Shown: positions 1-11,865 of the stretch, in pieces | How the letters are laid out: each line of letters begins with the position of its first letter | Numbering within the stretch: position 1 is the stretch's first letter | Assembly: GCA_948146395.1 (NCBI GenBank) | Contig: OX411545.1 | Span: 24,383,526 to 24,447,525 of the forward strand | Direction of reading: 5' to 3' | From: Fragum whitleyi | Lineage: Eukaryota; Mollusca; Bivalvia; Cardiida; Cardiidae | Length of the DNA: 64,000 nucleotides | Notes under the pieces: model-generated | Seen by the model: the letters and a program-made list of their open reading frames with translations, nothing else | The model's database searches: none | Told to the model about the DNA's origin: nothing | Program-made: the position numbers and the translations under genes

Positions 1-81
1 TTATGCTGGACCAGATCTCTTTTTCAAATATTTATTTTACAGAGTTCCCAGATGGGCCCTTTTCGCGCAACGGGTCACACA
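1..81 (+). mobile_element. Family H MITE, right end only
   Basis: The first 81 bases match the right half of the complete family H copy at 48211-48482, ending in the terminal motif ACGGGTCACA. The rest of this copy lies outside the window. Family H has terminal inverted repeats reading GTGACCCGTCACG and no coding capacity. Superfamily not determined. Confidence 0.6.
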
Positions 82-159
82 TAGAAAGAGGTCAGAGGAC
101 CTTTAGACAATCAGTGGATCTTATTGTACTGTGTTACAGTCTATGCTGCTGAATGTTTT

Positions 160-217
160 CGCACCGCGCATACATGTGTCAAATTGATGGAATTATCACG
201 CACAGGCTCAAATATAA
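160..217. mobile_element. Family C MITE fragment
   Basis: The segment ends with the family C terminal motif (CACGCACAGGCTCAAAT). Only one degenerate arm can be followed, and the rest is too diverged to align by eye. Confidence 0.4.
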
Positions 218-925
218 AACAAATCTTTTGAAATATCTCTTTCAAAGGGGTCGCTAACATTATTAAGATAAGAAGATTAACACATTAGTAGATAATGGGC
301 AAAGCGTAAGTTCTTTTGAACTAGTTGGATAATTTTGATGTTTTCTACCTTGGAGTTTATAAAAAGATATAAATACATGTAGTTGTGTAAGGCTTTGCGG
401 TGTGGAAAAACAGTCAAAAGTTCCTGACAAAGAATGTGAACTGCAACATTTCAACGCTTGAAAGATTCAAGTTCTCATTATGATGTAGGTAAATTAGGGT
501 TCCTTGCACTTGGACGCTGGTTGGAAGCGTTTCCGAAACAACAAAAATCCCGTTAACATTTCATATTCAAGAAAAAATAGCAGTGCCCTAAATTGGCATT
601 GGTAATTAGAATTTTAGTCCGTCCTAATATTAAGTAACAGATCAAGGTTGTAAAACAGACTTGAGATCTAAACATTTCGCCGTTATGCGACGATCCATAT
701 TTGGACACTTGTCGGAATCAAATCAAGAATGGCTACATCCCCTCTTCTACACAACTCTGATGATACAGTATATACACTTCTATTTGACAGTTTGTATGTT
801 ACGTCAATAAATGTATAAGGGTATTGTAGGTGCATGAAAAACTAAATTTTTACGAAGATAATCAGAAAAAGAGATGTTTAAGCTCTTGGTATCAATCTTA
901 ATTCCTAGCGTTTTGATTTCCACAT
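218..925. other. No gene or repeat recognised
   Basis: AT-rich sequence with stops in all frames. The two minus-strand open frames here (63 and 79 codons) have low-complexity composition and resemble no known family. No repeat family seen elsewhere in the window was found. Confidence 0.5.
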
Positions 926-1148
926 TTAACCCTTTGCTGTTTAATCCCTGCTTTTTACGTGCCTGTGATTTTATGATTGAGAAAACATTGTGAAAAAAGT
1001 AGAAATTGCTTCTGACAAGTAATTTCTTCTTTTTCCACACCATTTCTACCCTACAGAATGGTTATTTTTCAAATTAAATCCACTTTAAATTTTCGTCTGC
1101 AAAACCTTTGAATAAAGACAGGCCCAAAATTTTGTAAAACAGGGTTAA
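926..1148 (+). mobile_element. piggyBac-type MITE, copy 1
   Basis: A 223-bp element bounded by TTAA on both sides, with left end TTAACCCTTTGCTGTTT and right end (reverse complement) TTAACCCTGTTTTAC. It differs from the copy at 57559-57787 by only about a dozen changes plus small indels. TTAA duplications and CCC-initial terminal repeats are typical of piggyBac, and that assignment is inference. The interior carries a hairpin (AGAAATTGCTT arms). It is non-coding; an open minus-strand frame across it is incidental. The right terminal repeat lost about 5 bp compared with copy 2. Confidence 0.8.
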
Positions 1149-2240
1149 GAGATGGACAGAGAATTATTACCCAGAAGCTCATTGATCGAAAACAACCGGT
1201 TCTGTTTATTGTTTTTGTCACGTGATTACTTGTTCCATACATAACTGTTTACTTGTTTTATCAGAAAGCATATTTTTCTTAAATGTTAATGATCTTTCGA
1301 TCATAGCATCATCCTTTTTTTGATGGAACAAACTACATCTGACAATGAACTTTAAAAAAAAACTAACTAAATAAATAAATAAGTTAGTAAAAAAAAAAAA
1401 AAAAAATAAATAAAAATAAAAAAGAATATCAAGCCCATTACATGTATGTTCTAATGTATCTTTAAAAATCTATCTTTTCAGGTTTTTAATTTCTTCTAAA
1501 CGACGTTGAACGACTCATTGTGTTGGTTTTTATAAGTTAAGCAAATCATTTCTCTTTATTTTTTTGCAGAGACAGGTAAACTTGATAAGCTTAAATTTCA
1601 ATGATATAGTAGACCTGTATGTAAATTACAATTTATATTTCTTTCGAATTCAATCGGTAACAGGGTAACATTAAATATAAAAAATCATATTTACATATAT
1701 TTTGGACAAAAATGCAATACAACATGCATATACCGCTCTAGTGAAAACAATCAATAACATTTTGATTTTTTTTAGAAGTGAAAGGGATTGAAATCAGCTG
1801 CATATAGCCTTATCACATAATAGCCTCTCAGACAGCTGTGGGAAATCTGCCTATTCTTGTATCCAGGTAGTCTTGAATTGCTGACTTTTCAACATTTATG
1901 ATGCAAGATTCCGTTATAACTTTCTTTGAACTCGTTATTACATTATAAGGGCATAAGGGTCATTATTGAGGATCCTTAAAAGAATCGCCAGTTTGGCGAT
2001 TCTATTGAAGACCCTCAAATTAGGTTCCGTGGCAGAATTGGTTTTTTAAAATCGGATTTCCTTGTTATCTAGAGCTGGTTTACATGAAAACTTGAAGCAA
2101 TGCCAAACAATGTTTTCCCATTTTCCTATTTATATGATGTGTAGGTGAGTTTTGAGCTCTATGGGTTTGACCCCAGGTTGATTCTCTTAAAACCATGTGC
2201 ACTAATCAATTTCATATGACCTGCATTGTTCAGAGCTGAA
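1149..2240. other. No gene; short hairpin near 1955-2025
   Basis: AT-rich sequence with an A-rich run at 1389-1425. Around 1982-2010 a compact hairpin (GAATCGCCA arms) is flanked by weakly complementary GAGGATCC/GACCCTC sequence, possibly a worn MITE core. No open frame deserves annotation. Confidence 0.5.
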
Positions 2241-2672
2241 TACAGTAAACAACATCGTGAAATTGACAAGGTGAATGATTATGGAATGATTTAGGAATGA
2301 AATTGAATGAGTGTGTGGAACGAGTTTTGAGTGAATTTAATGGGAGGTAATCCAGTATTGCAAATTTTGTTCTAGATGAACAAAATTAGCAATAATGATT
2401 ACCTCCCACTAAAAAAATATGCATACAAGTTCTATAGATGGATTTTTATTTCTTCAAGAACCTATCAGACGCTTACAATTTCAATTTATTAAGTGATATC
2501 CCGATTTTTTCCCAGCTATTTTCATTTTGATAGAAGTTGTTGTTATATGTTTTTCAGTGAGTTTGGAGCGATTTTGAGTTGTTTGAGTAAATGAATGAAT
2601 GGAGCGCTTAGTGAGCGATTTAGAATGGTTTTGATTGAGTTAAATGTCTATTTCACGATGTTATTAACTATA
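2241..2672 (+). mobile_element. Family A MITE, near-complete copy
   Basis: The left end follows a TA and reads CAGTAAACAACATCGTGA. The right end reads back as TAGTTAATAACATCGTGA and is followed by TA. The left half holds a strong hairpin in which the GCAAATTTTGTTC arm pairs with GAACAAAATTAGC. Family A is about 435 bp with TA duplications and CAGT-initial ends, the pattern of Tc1/mariner-type MITEs (inference). No coding capacity. Confidence 0.85.
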
Positions 2673-4233
2673 CATCTGTTTTGCGAACAGCACTGGGAGT
2701 GGTTGAAGTACACAGATTAGAACAACCAGTACGCAGAGGTATGATTTAAAACCACCCAAAATAAAAATACAATTTATTGCAGAATTCGTGAAATAATTCT
2801 CCTTATAACTCGGAAGACATATCACTGTAAAAGTTTCAAAAGCAATATGTGCCACAAGGCATTTAAAAATATATAAATATCAAGCAATTGTACCTATTTA
2901 GTAGATATACAATACCTCATAATGTATATTTAATCTCGATTGAAATTTAAAAGGGAGATTTGAAAAATAAGCAAAATACTCAAAAAGATTTAACAAGGGC
3001 ATGAGTTCTATGAATTATACGAATATCGTTAAACGTACATATTTTGTAATATAACCACAAAAAGGGATACATATTGCAGTAGCAAATAATAACTATAACT
3101 CATTATTAGGACAATCAAACTTCCAAAGATGAATTGTATGAGAAAAAAGAAATACGACCGTCAGCAGAATGTTCCGATTTCAATTGCTGTTGTTATAGAG
3201 GCTTGAATGGAACTCATTCGAATTCTCTTACGCAGTCAATCTAGTAAATTCCAAATGGTTCCCAATGTATTGGGTTCGCTGAGAAATAACACATATAGAA
3301 GTTTTCACCCCTAATTTAGCTCTATCTTATCCATATTCTTCAGGGATGAGTAGGTTTTAAAGGGAAGTGAGTTTTGTGAGCCTGACACCCACACAAAAGT
3401 AGCCAAGACTCTCAAAACTATCTTTGTAAGTCCGTAGAGAACCTTTTGGGATCAACTTTTGAAGAGGCTTGAAGACTATAGTCTTAAAAAACTTTCCGGT
3501 ATTGATCTCCTAACATACATATCTATCTAATACCGTGTGTAGATCAATCCCGAGAATATTTCAACATTAACACCAAAACACAAGGGTGGTTAAAAAGGAA
3601 TGATCCCTCATTAACAGAAGGGGCTCCCAAAACTTAAGTGAGAAACTTCTACGAGACTAGCTATTGAATCTTTGAGCCCTTTTTTGTTGATGTCATGTTA
3701 AAACCCTGTATGAATTTGTTATTGCAGTACCTACACGATATCTAAATCAGTTGGTCTATCCAAATGCTCGTTAAAACAAATGGCTCGATTTATACCACAT
3801 ACTTAAATGTAAAGAATGTTGATGGTTATATAATATGTGGTAGTAAAATACCCCGGGATGCATCAAAGGTATCGCTTAACCACGCTTCTGTTAGATCAAC
3901 TGTTAAAACAGACGTGTTGTGGCTTTGGCATTAAAGTCGGTTGAGTGTGCTTAAACACGAATATTTTTATGTATATAAACATATGAATGAGTATGTGCAT
4001 TGCGTTTGGCTCAAGGCTGTACAAAATTTGGCTTATCAGAGAAGATTGCAAAATACCTACTGTAATGCCTAAGCCATCGCCATTTCATTATAAGGAATAT
4101 GATGGGTACAATTAAATTTTCTCGATGAAATAGTAAGGTTGCTTAACACTGTTTTGTTTTCTTTTTTTCTGCTTTATTTTATTTGCGTACATGGGGATAA
4201 CAAGCTTGATGTGACTATCCTAAATCGGCGACT
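2673..4233. other. No gene or repeat recognised
   Basis: About 1.5 kb of AT-rich DNA without a credible open frame, hairpin element or tandem repeat that could be recognised by eye. It probably contains repeats too diverged to see without a library. Confidence 0.45.
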
Positions 4234-4380
4234 TATTCCTGCCCTGCGTTCAGGATGACAAAACGGCGCAAACTGTTTGCCACTTATACCCCGCTTTGCA
4301 CGCAAGTGCACGTGCAAAGCGGGGTTTCAATTGGCAAACAGTTTGCATTGAACTGTCGTCATGAACGCAAGGCAAGTCTT
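4234..4380. mobile_element. Family K palindromic MITE
   Basis: A 147-bp near-palindrome with ends CCTGCGTTCAGGATG and CATGAACGCAAGG. The centre is a GC-rich hairpin, CCCCGCTTTGCACG pairing with CGTGCAAAGCGGGG. A second near-complete copy lies at 50330-50472 and partial copies at about 30.2, 30.4 and 31.1 kb. The open frame across it (MTKRRKLFATYTPLC...) is a by-product of the palindrome, because the other copy gives a near-identical peptide. Confidence 0.75.
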
Positions 4381-4679
4381 TTGGCCATTCAGAAAAAGAC
4401 GTATACTAGTATACCAGTAATTCTAGAGAGCGAACATAGTGCAAATGTACAATGTATTGGTTATATGATTTTTCAACGTCCGAATAGTGATAATTGATAA
4501 ACATTTGATGTACACGTTTGATAGTTTTTGAGAAAGCCAGGAGGGGAAAGTTTTAGTGATAATTGTTAGCAGAGGTATTCAAAGTTGTCGATAGATATAT
4601 GCGCCAACGAGGATCATCAATCAAACGAGAAAGGTTTTCATCTAATTAACATTACACCTGCCTTCGTCTGAACTTAGAC

Positions 4680-4893
4680 CTTGTCTCGTCACTAGAACAC
4701 AAATCTTGGTTTCCAATTTTTCATTTAACTGGAAAAAATAGTCATCTTCCAAAACAATGGGTTCTGGGTTCGATACTCGACGGCGGCACATATTATTTTG
4801 GATCTTTCTCTCCCACATCGCTAATGTTATTTGTTTTGTACAAACCCGACTATAAATAAAATTTTGTATCTTGTATTGTATCTTGTATCCCAC
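4680..4893 (+). mobile_element. Possible tRNA-derived SINE
   Basis: A B-box-like GGTTCGATACTC occurs at 4767-4778. The segment ends in a short tandem tail built on TTGTATC units (4864-4889), as SINE 3' tails often do. An A box is not convincing. Either a SINE with an eroded 5' region or a chance match. Confidence 0.35.
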
Positions 4894-5413
4894 TCATGAG
4901 TGAACAATCGTAAACTTAGGAGGGAATGAGCAGCTTGGGGCTCACAAAGGATGTCGAGATACATATAAATCTGGAGAGAGAAAAACAGAGAATCCTATGT
5001 AAGTGTTTTCGATATGATGCTAACAAATATTACCACTTTGTCATGTTTAATGGCCACATTTCTATGCAATAGCCATTGTAAAATGTTGGTTTAAAATAGA
5101 CAATTTTTCGATTGAGAGCTCAGGGTATTTGTTTTTATTTAAAGTTCGGACAGGAACATTGAATGCTGTGAAAAGTTAGAGAAACGATTATCCCTTAAAT
5201 TTTGTTTCTATCGCAAATTATTCGCAATAATTTTCCTCGAAAATACACTTGATTTAAGGATGTAATCAATTTTTGTAGCTAGATTTTGTGTATCTAACGA
5301 GATATAATCAAACATAAATAACTTATATAAACATTAAGTTTTAGTTTTAAAGCGTTTAATCTTTAGGAATTTTGTTTTAATGTCACACAAGAGTCGCTCT
5401 GTCTATAAAATAA

Positions 5414-5782
5414 TACAGTTAATAACATCGTGAAATTGACATTCTTTCCGATCAATTCTTTCTACATCATTCACTAAGCGCTCCATTCATTCGTTCCAAA
5501 CACTCACTCAATCGATCAAAAACCCTCCAAAATCATTAGAAAATATTTTGGAATCGTTCAAGATGGTCATGGAGACACACAAACAGAAAAGTAAGCATAT
5601 TTCATTAAAGGGGGGGGGGTGTTTAATAACTATCGCTATTTTTCATCTTGACCAAAATTGGCGATATTGGATTGCCTCCCTTTCATTTTTATTGAAAACT
5701 CGCTCCACAAACTCATTCAATTTCATTCTGAAATAATTCCAATATCATTCAGCTTGTCAAGTTCACGATATTCTTAACTTTA
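5414..5782 (-). mobile_element. Family A MITE copy
   Basis: It starts TA-CAGTTAATAACATCGTGA and ends with an eroded TTCACGATATTCTTAACTT. It is reversed relative to the 2241 copy: the arm with CATTCACTAAGCGCTCCATT comes first. A run of nine G lies inside. An open frame through it is not coding. Confidence 0.75.
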
Positions 5783-6424
5783 AGAGGAATATATAATTAC
5801 ATAGCCCTTATTATATTGATGCTTTGACAATCCTTTGACAATATATCTTAGGCTATATATGTCACAAGGTCTAAGAAATTTATAAACTTTGAGAAAAAAA
5901 TTAAGACTTTTTGCTGCCGAGACGATTATCAATTCCGACAACCTGGTTAGATATTTTTTCACACAATACACCAAGTACGTGCTATATTAATCTTTTAATC
6001 TCTAAATAGGTGCTTTGTTTTGTTCGATGTTTTTAACAGAAACGCAAGTTTCTAAAAATAACCGCACTATATCATTGTTCTTAAAATGTCCATGTGATAT
6101 GATAAGAAATATCATATGGGATGATATCACACGGATATTTGTATAAGATAAATTGTCATAGTGCTTCCAATCTTTAGCAATTGTATGGAAATGAAACCAA
6201 ATCAACCCTTAGACCGATACTTATCATACAATAAGTGGGAAAATTATTCTACATAACAAGAGCATTAACTGTATTAAAGAGTAATTTCAGGGAATATTTA
6301 TAAGAGAATGATATGGACCTAAAGTGATCACTAAATAATCTTATTTTTCTGTTCAGATAGATCTACAAGTATATGCTAATTGAAAACATCCAGTGCAAAT
6401 ATTAACATAGCTATAATGCTCTGC
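5783..6424. other. No gene or repeat recognised
   Basis: AT-rich sequence. Short overlapping inverted repeats built on GATATCAT occur around 6095-6130, but no element boundaries can be drawn. Confidence 0.4.
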
Positions 6425-6607
6425 TTCGGTTTATTTGTTTGTTTGTTTAAAAGATATTAATGTCGCTATTAACAGTCTTTCTGTCATATCGCTGATGCTG
6501 GAGCATCCAATAATGGACTCCGGACTGGTATTGCTCACACCAGTACCACCATTACATTCTTTCAGAGCCTCCAGCTGCTTCGACCTTGGGTAAAGGATTA
6601 TCGACAT
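6425..6607 (-). mobile_element. SINE 3' body with (AAAC)n tail
   Basis: Read on the minus strand, the segment shares the block GGTGCTCCAGCCGC-like to GCGATATAACTGAAAG with copies at 17.8, 32.0, 35.7 and 58.2 kb. It ends in AAACAAACAAACAAATAAA. The tRNA-like head seen at 17806-18075 is missing. An antisense open frame (98 codons) crosses it and is not a gene. Confidence 0.6.
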
Positions 6608-6620
6608 ATTTACGGGAGAC

Positions 6621-6834
6621 AAAAATTGGAAATGATATTTGAGCCTGTGCGTGACGTTTCCAACAATTTCAAATGTGCGCAAAGCAAATATATTAGGTCT
6701 TAATTTGTCTTCATAGTCAGCATACATTATTATTGCATTGTGTCGTTGTCAATGCTACCCAATGTTTGTACGTTGCGCAGGTGTGAAATTGTTGGAAATG
6801 TCAAGCACAGGCTCAAATATCATTTCCAAAATTT
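6621..6834. mobile_element. Family C MITE, near-complete copy
   Basis: Both ends are intact: GATATTTGAGCCTGTGCGTG on the left, mirrored on the right by the reverse complement with one change (GTGCTTGAC). The next inner block TTCCAACAATTT is mirrored as AAATTGTTGGAAA. Complete family C copies are about 215-240 bp. Eleven copies or fragments occur in the window. No coding capacity. Confidence 0.8.
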
Positions 6835-6879
6835 GTGAAACATGTCAAATATTTCACTAGTTGCTGCTCAAATCATATT

Positions 6880-6965
6880 TTGCGGGTTATCATTGAAATC
6901 GTCTCGACGAGACGATTTCAAATAAGTACCCACAGCATAGGGTTTCATTTAGAAATTAGGATTAT
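6880..6965 (+). mobile_element. Family T hairpin element
   Basis: TGAAATCGTCTCG, one base, then CGAGACGATTTCA form a perfect hairpin with 13-bp arms at 6893-6919. AAGTACCCACAGCATAGGG follows. The same flank occurs after the hairpin at 19320-19400, and related forms occur at 37.55 and 51.05 kb. Confidence 0.55.
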
Positions 6966-7434
6966 AGACTGGAGTTACCCACTCTTATCTGTACCTCGCC
7001 GCAATATTCATATCAGAGTTAAATGAATAGATATATTTGTTGAGCTGAATGCACCTTCCTTTCTAAAATAATTAATGCCACAAGTCATTTATATTTTCCC
7101 TTCTAATGTCAATTTTTGGCAAAGAATGTGACAGTTATTCGGAAGTAATTAAAATTTCCCGGAAACTGCAAGCTTCAACGTCTTACACTTATGGTGGAGT
7201 TCGTCTCAAGCCGTATTACAAAGGGAGAGAGTCTACAGAGACCAAATAGATAAAAGCGCTTACATTTGACCCGTTATCCAAGAACACATGCTTTAGTGAC
7301 AATAAAATTCGCAAAAGACTATAACTCCAATCGAAACAAGAGTGCGGCAGTCACGACATACACCATAACGGGATTTTTTTTAAACAAAGGCTCACCTTTT
7401 TTTCTGACACAGTATAGAATCACAAAATCTCGAC

Positions 7435-7612
7435 GATATTCGCATAGTCACATACTAAGGAACATTCTGTGAAAGTTGCATGCAAATCCGTCTGTTGTTG
7501 AGATAGGAGTTGTGTTAATTAACAAGAATTCATCGTCAGGACGGACAGACGGACGGACGGACAGACAGGCAGAGAAGATGGTACCAACATACCCCAACTT
7601 TCGACGGCGTAT
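7435..7612 (+). mobile_element. Remnant with GACG microsatellite (pearl-like right end)
   Basis: Sequence resembling one tandem-core unit runs into a (GACG/GACA)n stretch at 7539-7571 and ends ACTTTCGACGGCGTATAAAAA. The order core, GACG microsatellite, short right flank matches the better-preserved element at 13.8-15.0 kb. Only one core unit can be suggested, so the assignment is tentative. Confidence 0.4.
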
Positions 7613-7752
7613 AAAAATGCAAAATTATTCTTCATAAAACAAGAAAATATATTTTATATCTAAAATATTAGATGCTTTGTACCTGATGTCGTAACTTTTT
7701 CTCACAAACCGATGTTTTTTATGCACTGTAGGCAATCACTAAGGAAAAGAGA

Positions 7753-7990
7753 TATGAGCCTGTGCGTAACATTCCCAACACTTTGACGTGTGCGTTTGGA
7801 AGAAACATTGAGTAGCAAAGATAGCGAAAAATGTAAATAGAACATGGCTTGGAAGTATTTTGATACTTTAAGGCCTCATCAATCTAAAAAAAGAAGACTC
7901 TGGTCAGACTGTGCGCATGCACAAACTGGCCAGTGTCTTTGTTTGGCGCAGATTTAAAATTGTTGAAAATGTAACGCACATGCTTATATA
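7753..7990 (+). mobile_element. Family C MITE copy
   Basis: It starts ATGAGCCTGTGCGTAACATT and ends AATGTAACGCACATGCTTAT. The inner pair CTCTGGTCAGACTGTGCGC...GCACAAACTGGCCAGTG matches the central hairpin of the 27558 copy. Non-coding. Confidence 0.75.
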
Positions 7991-8079
7991 ATGCTTGTTT
8001 CATGCAACTCCCCTCTGTCTCAATGTTTTCTGCGGTATTTTCCAATCAATTTTGCAGTTTCAACACGCGTTAGATTTAA

Positions 8080-8281
8080 GGTTTATAACCGCGAAGACTG
8101 ACAAGGGTCGAAACTCTTTCTCAATGGGCTTATTTTCTGAATCAAGAATGTTCAATCTACCTTCTAGTGAAAGAAATTTTGAAATGCGACCTCTGGTTGA
8201 CCAATGCTGCACCCTTCTCTCTTTCAATTATTCATGTTACAAAGTTCCCAGATGGTCCCTTTTTGCGTGACGGGTCACATA
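8080..8281 (+). mobile_element. Family H MITE, 5'-truncated
   Basis: It aligns with the right two-thirds of the complete copy at 48211-48482, including AAGTTCCCAGATGGTCCC and the terminal GACGGGTCACA. An open frame of 91 codons crosses the segment but follows the repeat, so it is not a gene. Confidence 0.65.
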
Positions 8282-8330
8282 TGGGCCTGATCATGATAGC
8301 TGATATTACCTAGTTAAGTCATTAAGGTAG

Positions 8331-8432
8331 GTTTTCTTGGATAACGGAGCATTGACATCGTCGATGCGCTTTGAAACCACGTAACTACAGCTTTATAGAA
8401 GCTGTAGTTACGAGATTTAAGAAGAAAACCGA
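8331..8432. repeat. Foldback with CTACAGCTT core hairpin
   Basis: CGTAACTACAGC...GCTGTAGTTACG at 8380-8412 is a perfect 12-bp-arm hairpin. Outer GGTTTTCTT/AAGAAAACC pairs at about 8331 and 8424 suggest a worn MITE. The core is shared with family D elements and with hairpins at 42274, 62505 and 63150. Confidence 0.5.
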
Positions 8433-8605
8433 CGATTTACGATCCTGTGTGTAACATTTACATCATTTCCTGAGAATACTACACAGCCACATGCCTTTTT
8501 CAGAAATATTCTTCGATTATAAGCAGACACTATGATATTAGTCTGAACGTTGCGCATTTACGAAATTAGCAGAAATGTCGTGCACAATGGCTACGTTAGA
8601 TTTTG

Positions 8606-10019
8606 TAAACCATATACTTAAAGATTTGATAATGATTGTCACCAATGGTGTTACAACGAAAACGTTTACTGCTGCGCATTTCTTAAACTAGTCTAGTAAA
8701 GAAACTAGCTGTTTCCGCTTATTGATAACAATTGCTGCACAATAATCAATTGAGAGATTAAAGTGAAAACACGATTTTACATTTGGAAACAGTGATTGTT
8801 AACTTGCAATTTGTGATTTCTTTGAGAAAATGATATACGACTAGATAAAAGTACATTCATTCTTATTATTGGCTCAAGCAAATCTTTGTTTAAGATCTAA
8901 CTTCCAGATATTCCTTGTGCCAAAAAGATCTATGAATGACGTCCATGGAAGTTATGAATGTATTAGGTTAGTCCCCTCTATGACTGTCAGGAGTTGTATA
9001 TATCTTTGAGTGAAACTTAACGATTTTAAGACATAAAACATTCATTTAACAAACCCGGTAAGTGTGTAATGCATAATCGTAAAAACTGAATAAAAAGCAT
9101 GAATTAAGGTTCATAGAAGACAGTCTATTGTCGGTTTACTTCCACTACAGCACCTGTCCTTTCAGGGTGCAAAATTGTTTACTCGCTTTTAGATATTGTG
9201 CTAGGCCTAGCCCGTAGAAAGCGAGATACAATTACCCAAACGTTTCGCAAATGTTTTTTTCTCACAATGGAAGAAGAACAACAACGTTTTAATTGTTCAG
9301 GTAATGGTTAAGTCATAATACTACAGGGAAACGCCAATGAGCCGTTTTAACAATATGTCCAAAGTCGCGGGAGTTAAATAATCCCGTTGAATAATTTTGT
9401 TGAAGAACGGATGTAAGTTTTTAAGAAATGCAAACAAACTCGCTTCGCACAAATCATTTTCCCGTCTTTAAAGGAATGATAGCGTCTTTGTAGACAACAC
9501 TCGTTCATTGACCACATCTCTCTTGGTGGTCCTTGACCCAATGAAGCCCAATTATCGAGGATTGTTATACAAATTGACAGTAATGAAATAATAACATCTT
9601 GTCAGGTCGTGCTTTTTATTTTCTTGGATAGTTATTTGAAATAAAAAAAATGCGTCTGGTAGTATAAGCAAGGTAACAATGTTAAATGCAGTCGCTCATT
9701 GTGCTCTTCCCTTGTGTGCATATATGTAATGAATAAACATAACTCGTTATTACAATTTAAACAGGAAAGGGAAAGCATCGTTAAAATAACATATAAACAT
9801 TTGTCTTTCATTAGCAGAAAAGTTTCTTTCAGATTTCTTTGTCTGATCTACCTGCTTGCTGACATACTGATCTCAAGATAAGGAGCCATTGATATTCTAG
9901 CAAAGAGTCTACAGCTTTTGAGAACCAAGCAAATACCGTTACATTGGTTCTAGTTGAACCAAACAACCACTGGAAGACCAGAGAATAAACAAAAAATATT
10001 CATTGTAAATGGAATTGAT
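8606..10019. other. No gene or repeat recognised
   Basis: About 1.4 kb of AT-rich DNA. A very degenerate family C relic may precede it (8437-8605). No credible coding frame was seen; a 60-codon open frame at 9699-9881 is hydrophobic low-complexity and unrecognised. Confidence 0.4.
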
Positions 10020-10023
10020 ATAA

Positions 10024-10238
10024 AATGCGCCTATATGTGACATTTCCACCAAAATGTGCAAATGCGGACATTAAGCAGCACAGACAGCTACATAGTGTAA
10101 TTAGAGGATTACCTGACTGTCTACAGATTTTGGGAGACTTTATTGATTTCCAAAGTAAAGTGGAGACTTGAGCCTGGCCCGAGTCTTTGTTTTGCGCTCT
10201 TTCGAATTTGTTGGAAATGCCACGCACTGGCTCAAATT
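10024..10238 (+). mobile_element. Family C MITE copy, diverged
   Basis: The left arm TGTGACATTTCCACCAAAATG and right arm TTGTTGGAAATGCCACGCAC are mirror images, and CTGGCTCAAAT ends the copy. The central hairpin is eroded. Not coding. Confidence 0.65.
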
Positions 10239-10796
10239 TGAATTAAGGATCATAAGAAGAATTCAGACTTAAAAAGTCTTTGAATAGAAGTCTGTGTAAT
10301 TATGAAGAGCTTTGAGTTTTTGCTCTTACGTATGACTTAGTCTATTTTGTATCTTTCCAGTTAGTACATACCCCGGAATGCGATGCTGGTTTTGGACTGT
10401 TCGAAACTGAAAATGAAATATGTGGCGCCCAAAATGGACATTACTATCGCGAGGAAACGAGTATTCAGAAGTTCAACAGTACAGAATACTTGTACCATGA
10501 AATACAATCTAATGCTGAATCACCGTGTTTGTATTGGATGTTAAAAGTTTATACATCATAATTAAGACGAATCAAAACGTCCCGGACAGTGACCTTGGAG
10601 TAGCATACTTGATCTAGAACCATTTTGTGACCCATCATGCGAAAATGGGCCTACTGTGTAGAGTGTAAAATATTGATACTAGTCAGACTGCGCACGCTGA
10701 CAATTTTCGAAACTTTTCACGCTTGGCTGCATTCTCTGCTTGATCTGTCAAAATCGTATTCATAACTTTCCCAACTAAGCTAAAATATGGGAAAAC

Positions 10797-11084
10797 AAGG
10801 GCGTAGCTCCCATTACGCACATTACGCAAGTGTGTAATAGAAATAAATCCTCTTTCGAAAAATGCTGTTGATGAATGATCATTTCATCGAAACTACAGCT
10901 TATTTAAGCTGTAGTTACGATGATTTGATTTTTCATCAATGCCTATTAAAAAAAAAGAGAAGATGATGGGCTTTATCTTTTTTCACAGTCCTCATGTATC
11001 GCCCTTTTCCAATATATTCTTTAGTTCTCGCCTTCTGAGAGCGTATAAATTTCAAAGTCCTAGATACGCCTATGGAAAATAAAT
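10797..11084 (-). mobile_element. Family D MITE
   Basis: It aligns in reverse with 23790-24077: AGGGCGTAGCTCCCATTACG at one end, and TTTGAAATTTATACGC-type sequence plus CATAGGCGTATC at the other. The centre holds AAACTACAGCTT...AAGCTGTAGTTACGAT, a near-perfect hairpin at 10890-10920. Confidence 0.7.
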
Positions 11085-11145
11085 AGTTTAAGATTCATCC
11101 AGCTCCCTCCAGCTTGTGGTTAAATCATGTTGGCGCATGGCTCCA

Positions 11146-11393
11146 GGGGCCCGTTTTACTAAACATCTTACGATCATTTTTTGCGTAAGTCAAAAATTAA
11201 TGATGCTTCTACAGTGGTTACTAAAATGGAATTCTGCCATGCAATATCTCATTAGAATCGTCTTTTGAAGACGATTCAAATGAGAAATTGCAAGTCAGAA
11301 TCTAACAATGGATGAAAACACCAGGTACGATTTTGGATTTTGACTTACGATCATTTTTTCCGTAAGATGTTAAGTAAAACGGGCCCCTGGTTC
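11146..11393 (+). mobile_element. Family B MITE, near-complete
   Basis: Ends are GGGCCCGTTTTACTAAACAT and its mirror. The inner arm CTTACGATCATTTTTTGCG is also mirrored. The central hairpin CTCATTAGAATCGTC...GACGATTCAAATGAG is the family hallmark. Copies occur at 17300, 49882 and 53621. No convincing target duplication could be assigned. Confidence 0.8.
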
Positions 11394-11865
11394 GGGATAC
11401 CATGAGACAAAGCATTCAAAATGAACACTAATCTCGGCTTATATACAGAATCAAAAATGTCAATTCTACGCTCTTTTGGAAAATGTTATTAAATGCGATT
11501 TCTAATTTGCTCTTCGGTGATCATTTCTTCCGAATATGTATTTTACAGGGTTCCCAGATAGTCCTTTTCACATAACAGTTCACATGTTTGTACGACATTG
11601 CCATGTCCGGCGAACCAATGTACTAGCTAGAAACTTCCTCTTAACAGACTACGTTTTTATGATCATCTATGAAAAGATGGCCTAAGTAGTTACAGGAAGA
11701 ATCTTATAAAATACTGGATAATAATTAATACCAGTCAGGGGTCCATCAAGGTAGTTTACCTAACGCAATTAAATATGGTACCAATTAACTTTATTTACAA
11801 AGTTATGGCTTTTTACACACTTACAATAATAATGGAATTCTTGGTCTCTGCCTACAGGAGAATAG

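Larger units (their letters stand above)
10626..11587 (+). mobile_element. Family H MITE split by D and B elements
   Basis: The left part (10626-10790) begins TGTGACCCATCATG and contains TAGTCAGACTGCGCAC. The right part (about 11430-11587) holds ACAGGGTTCCCAGATAGTCC and a diverged terminal repeat. They are in the order and orientation expected of one family H copy, with a family D element and a family B element between them. Reading them as one interrupted copy is inference. Confidence 0.5.

Noticed and set aside
11140..11400. CAG target duplication for family B
   Set aside because: The flanks read CAG on the left and CTG on the right, so they belong to the inverted repeat and are not a direct duplication. 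Other copies gave no consistent flank.
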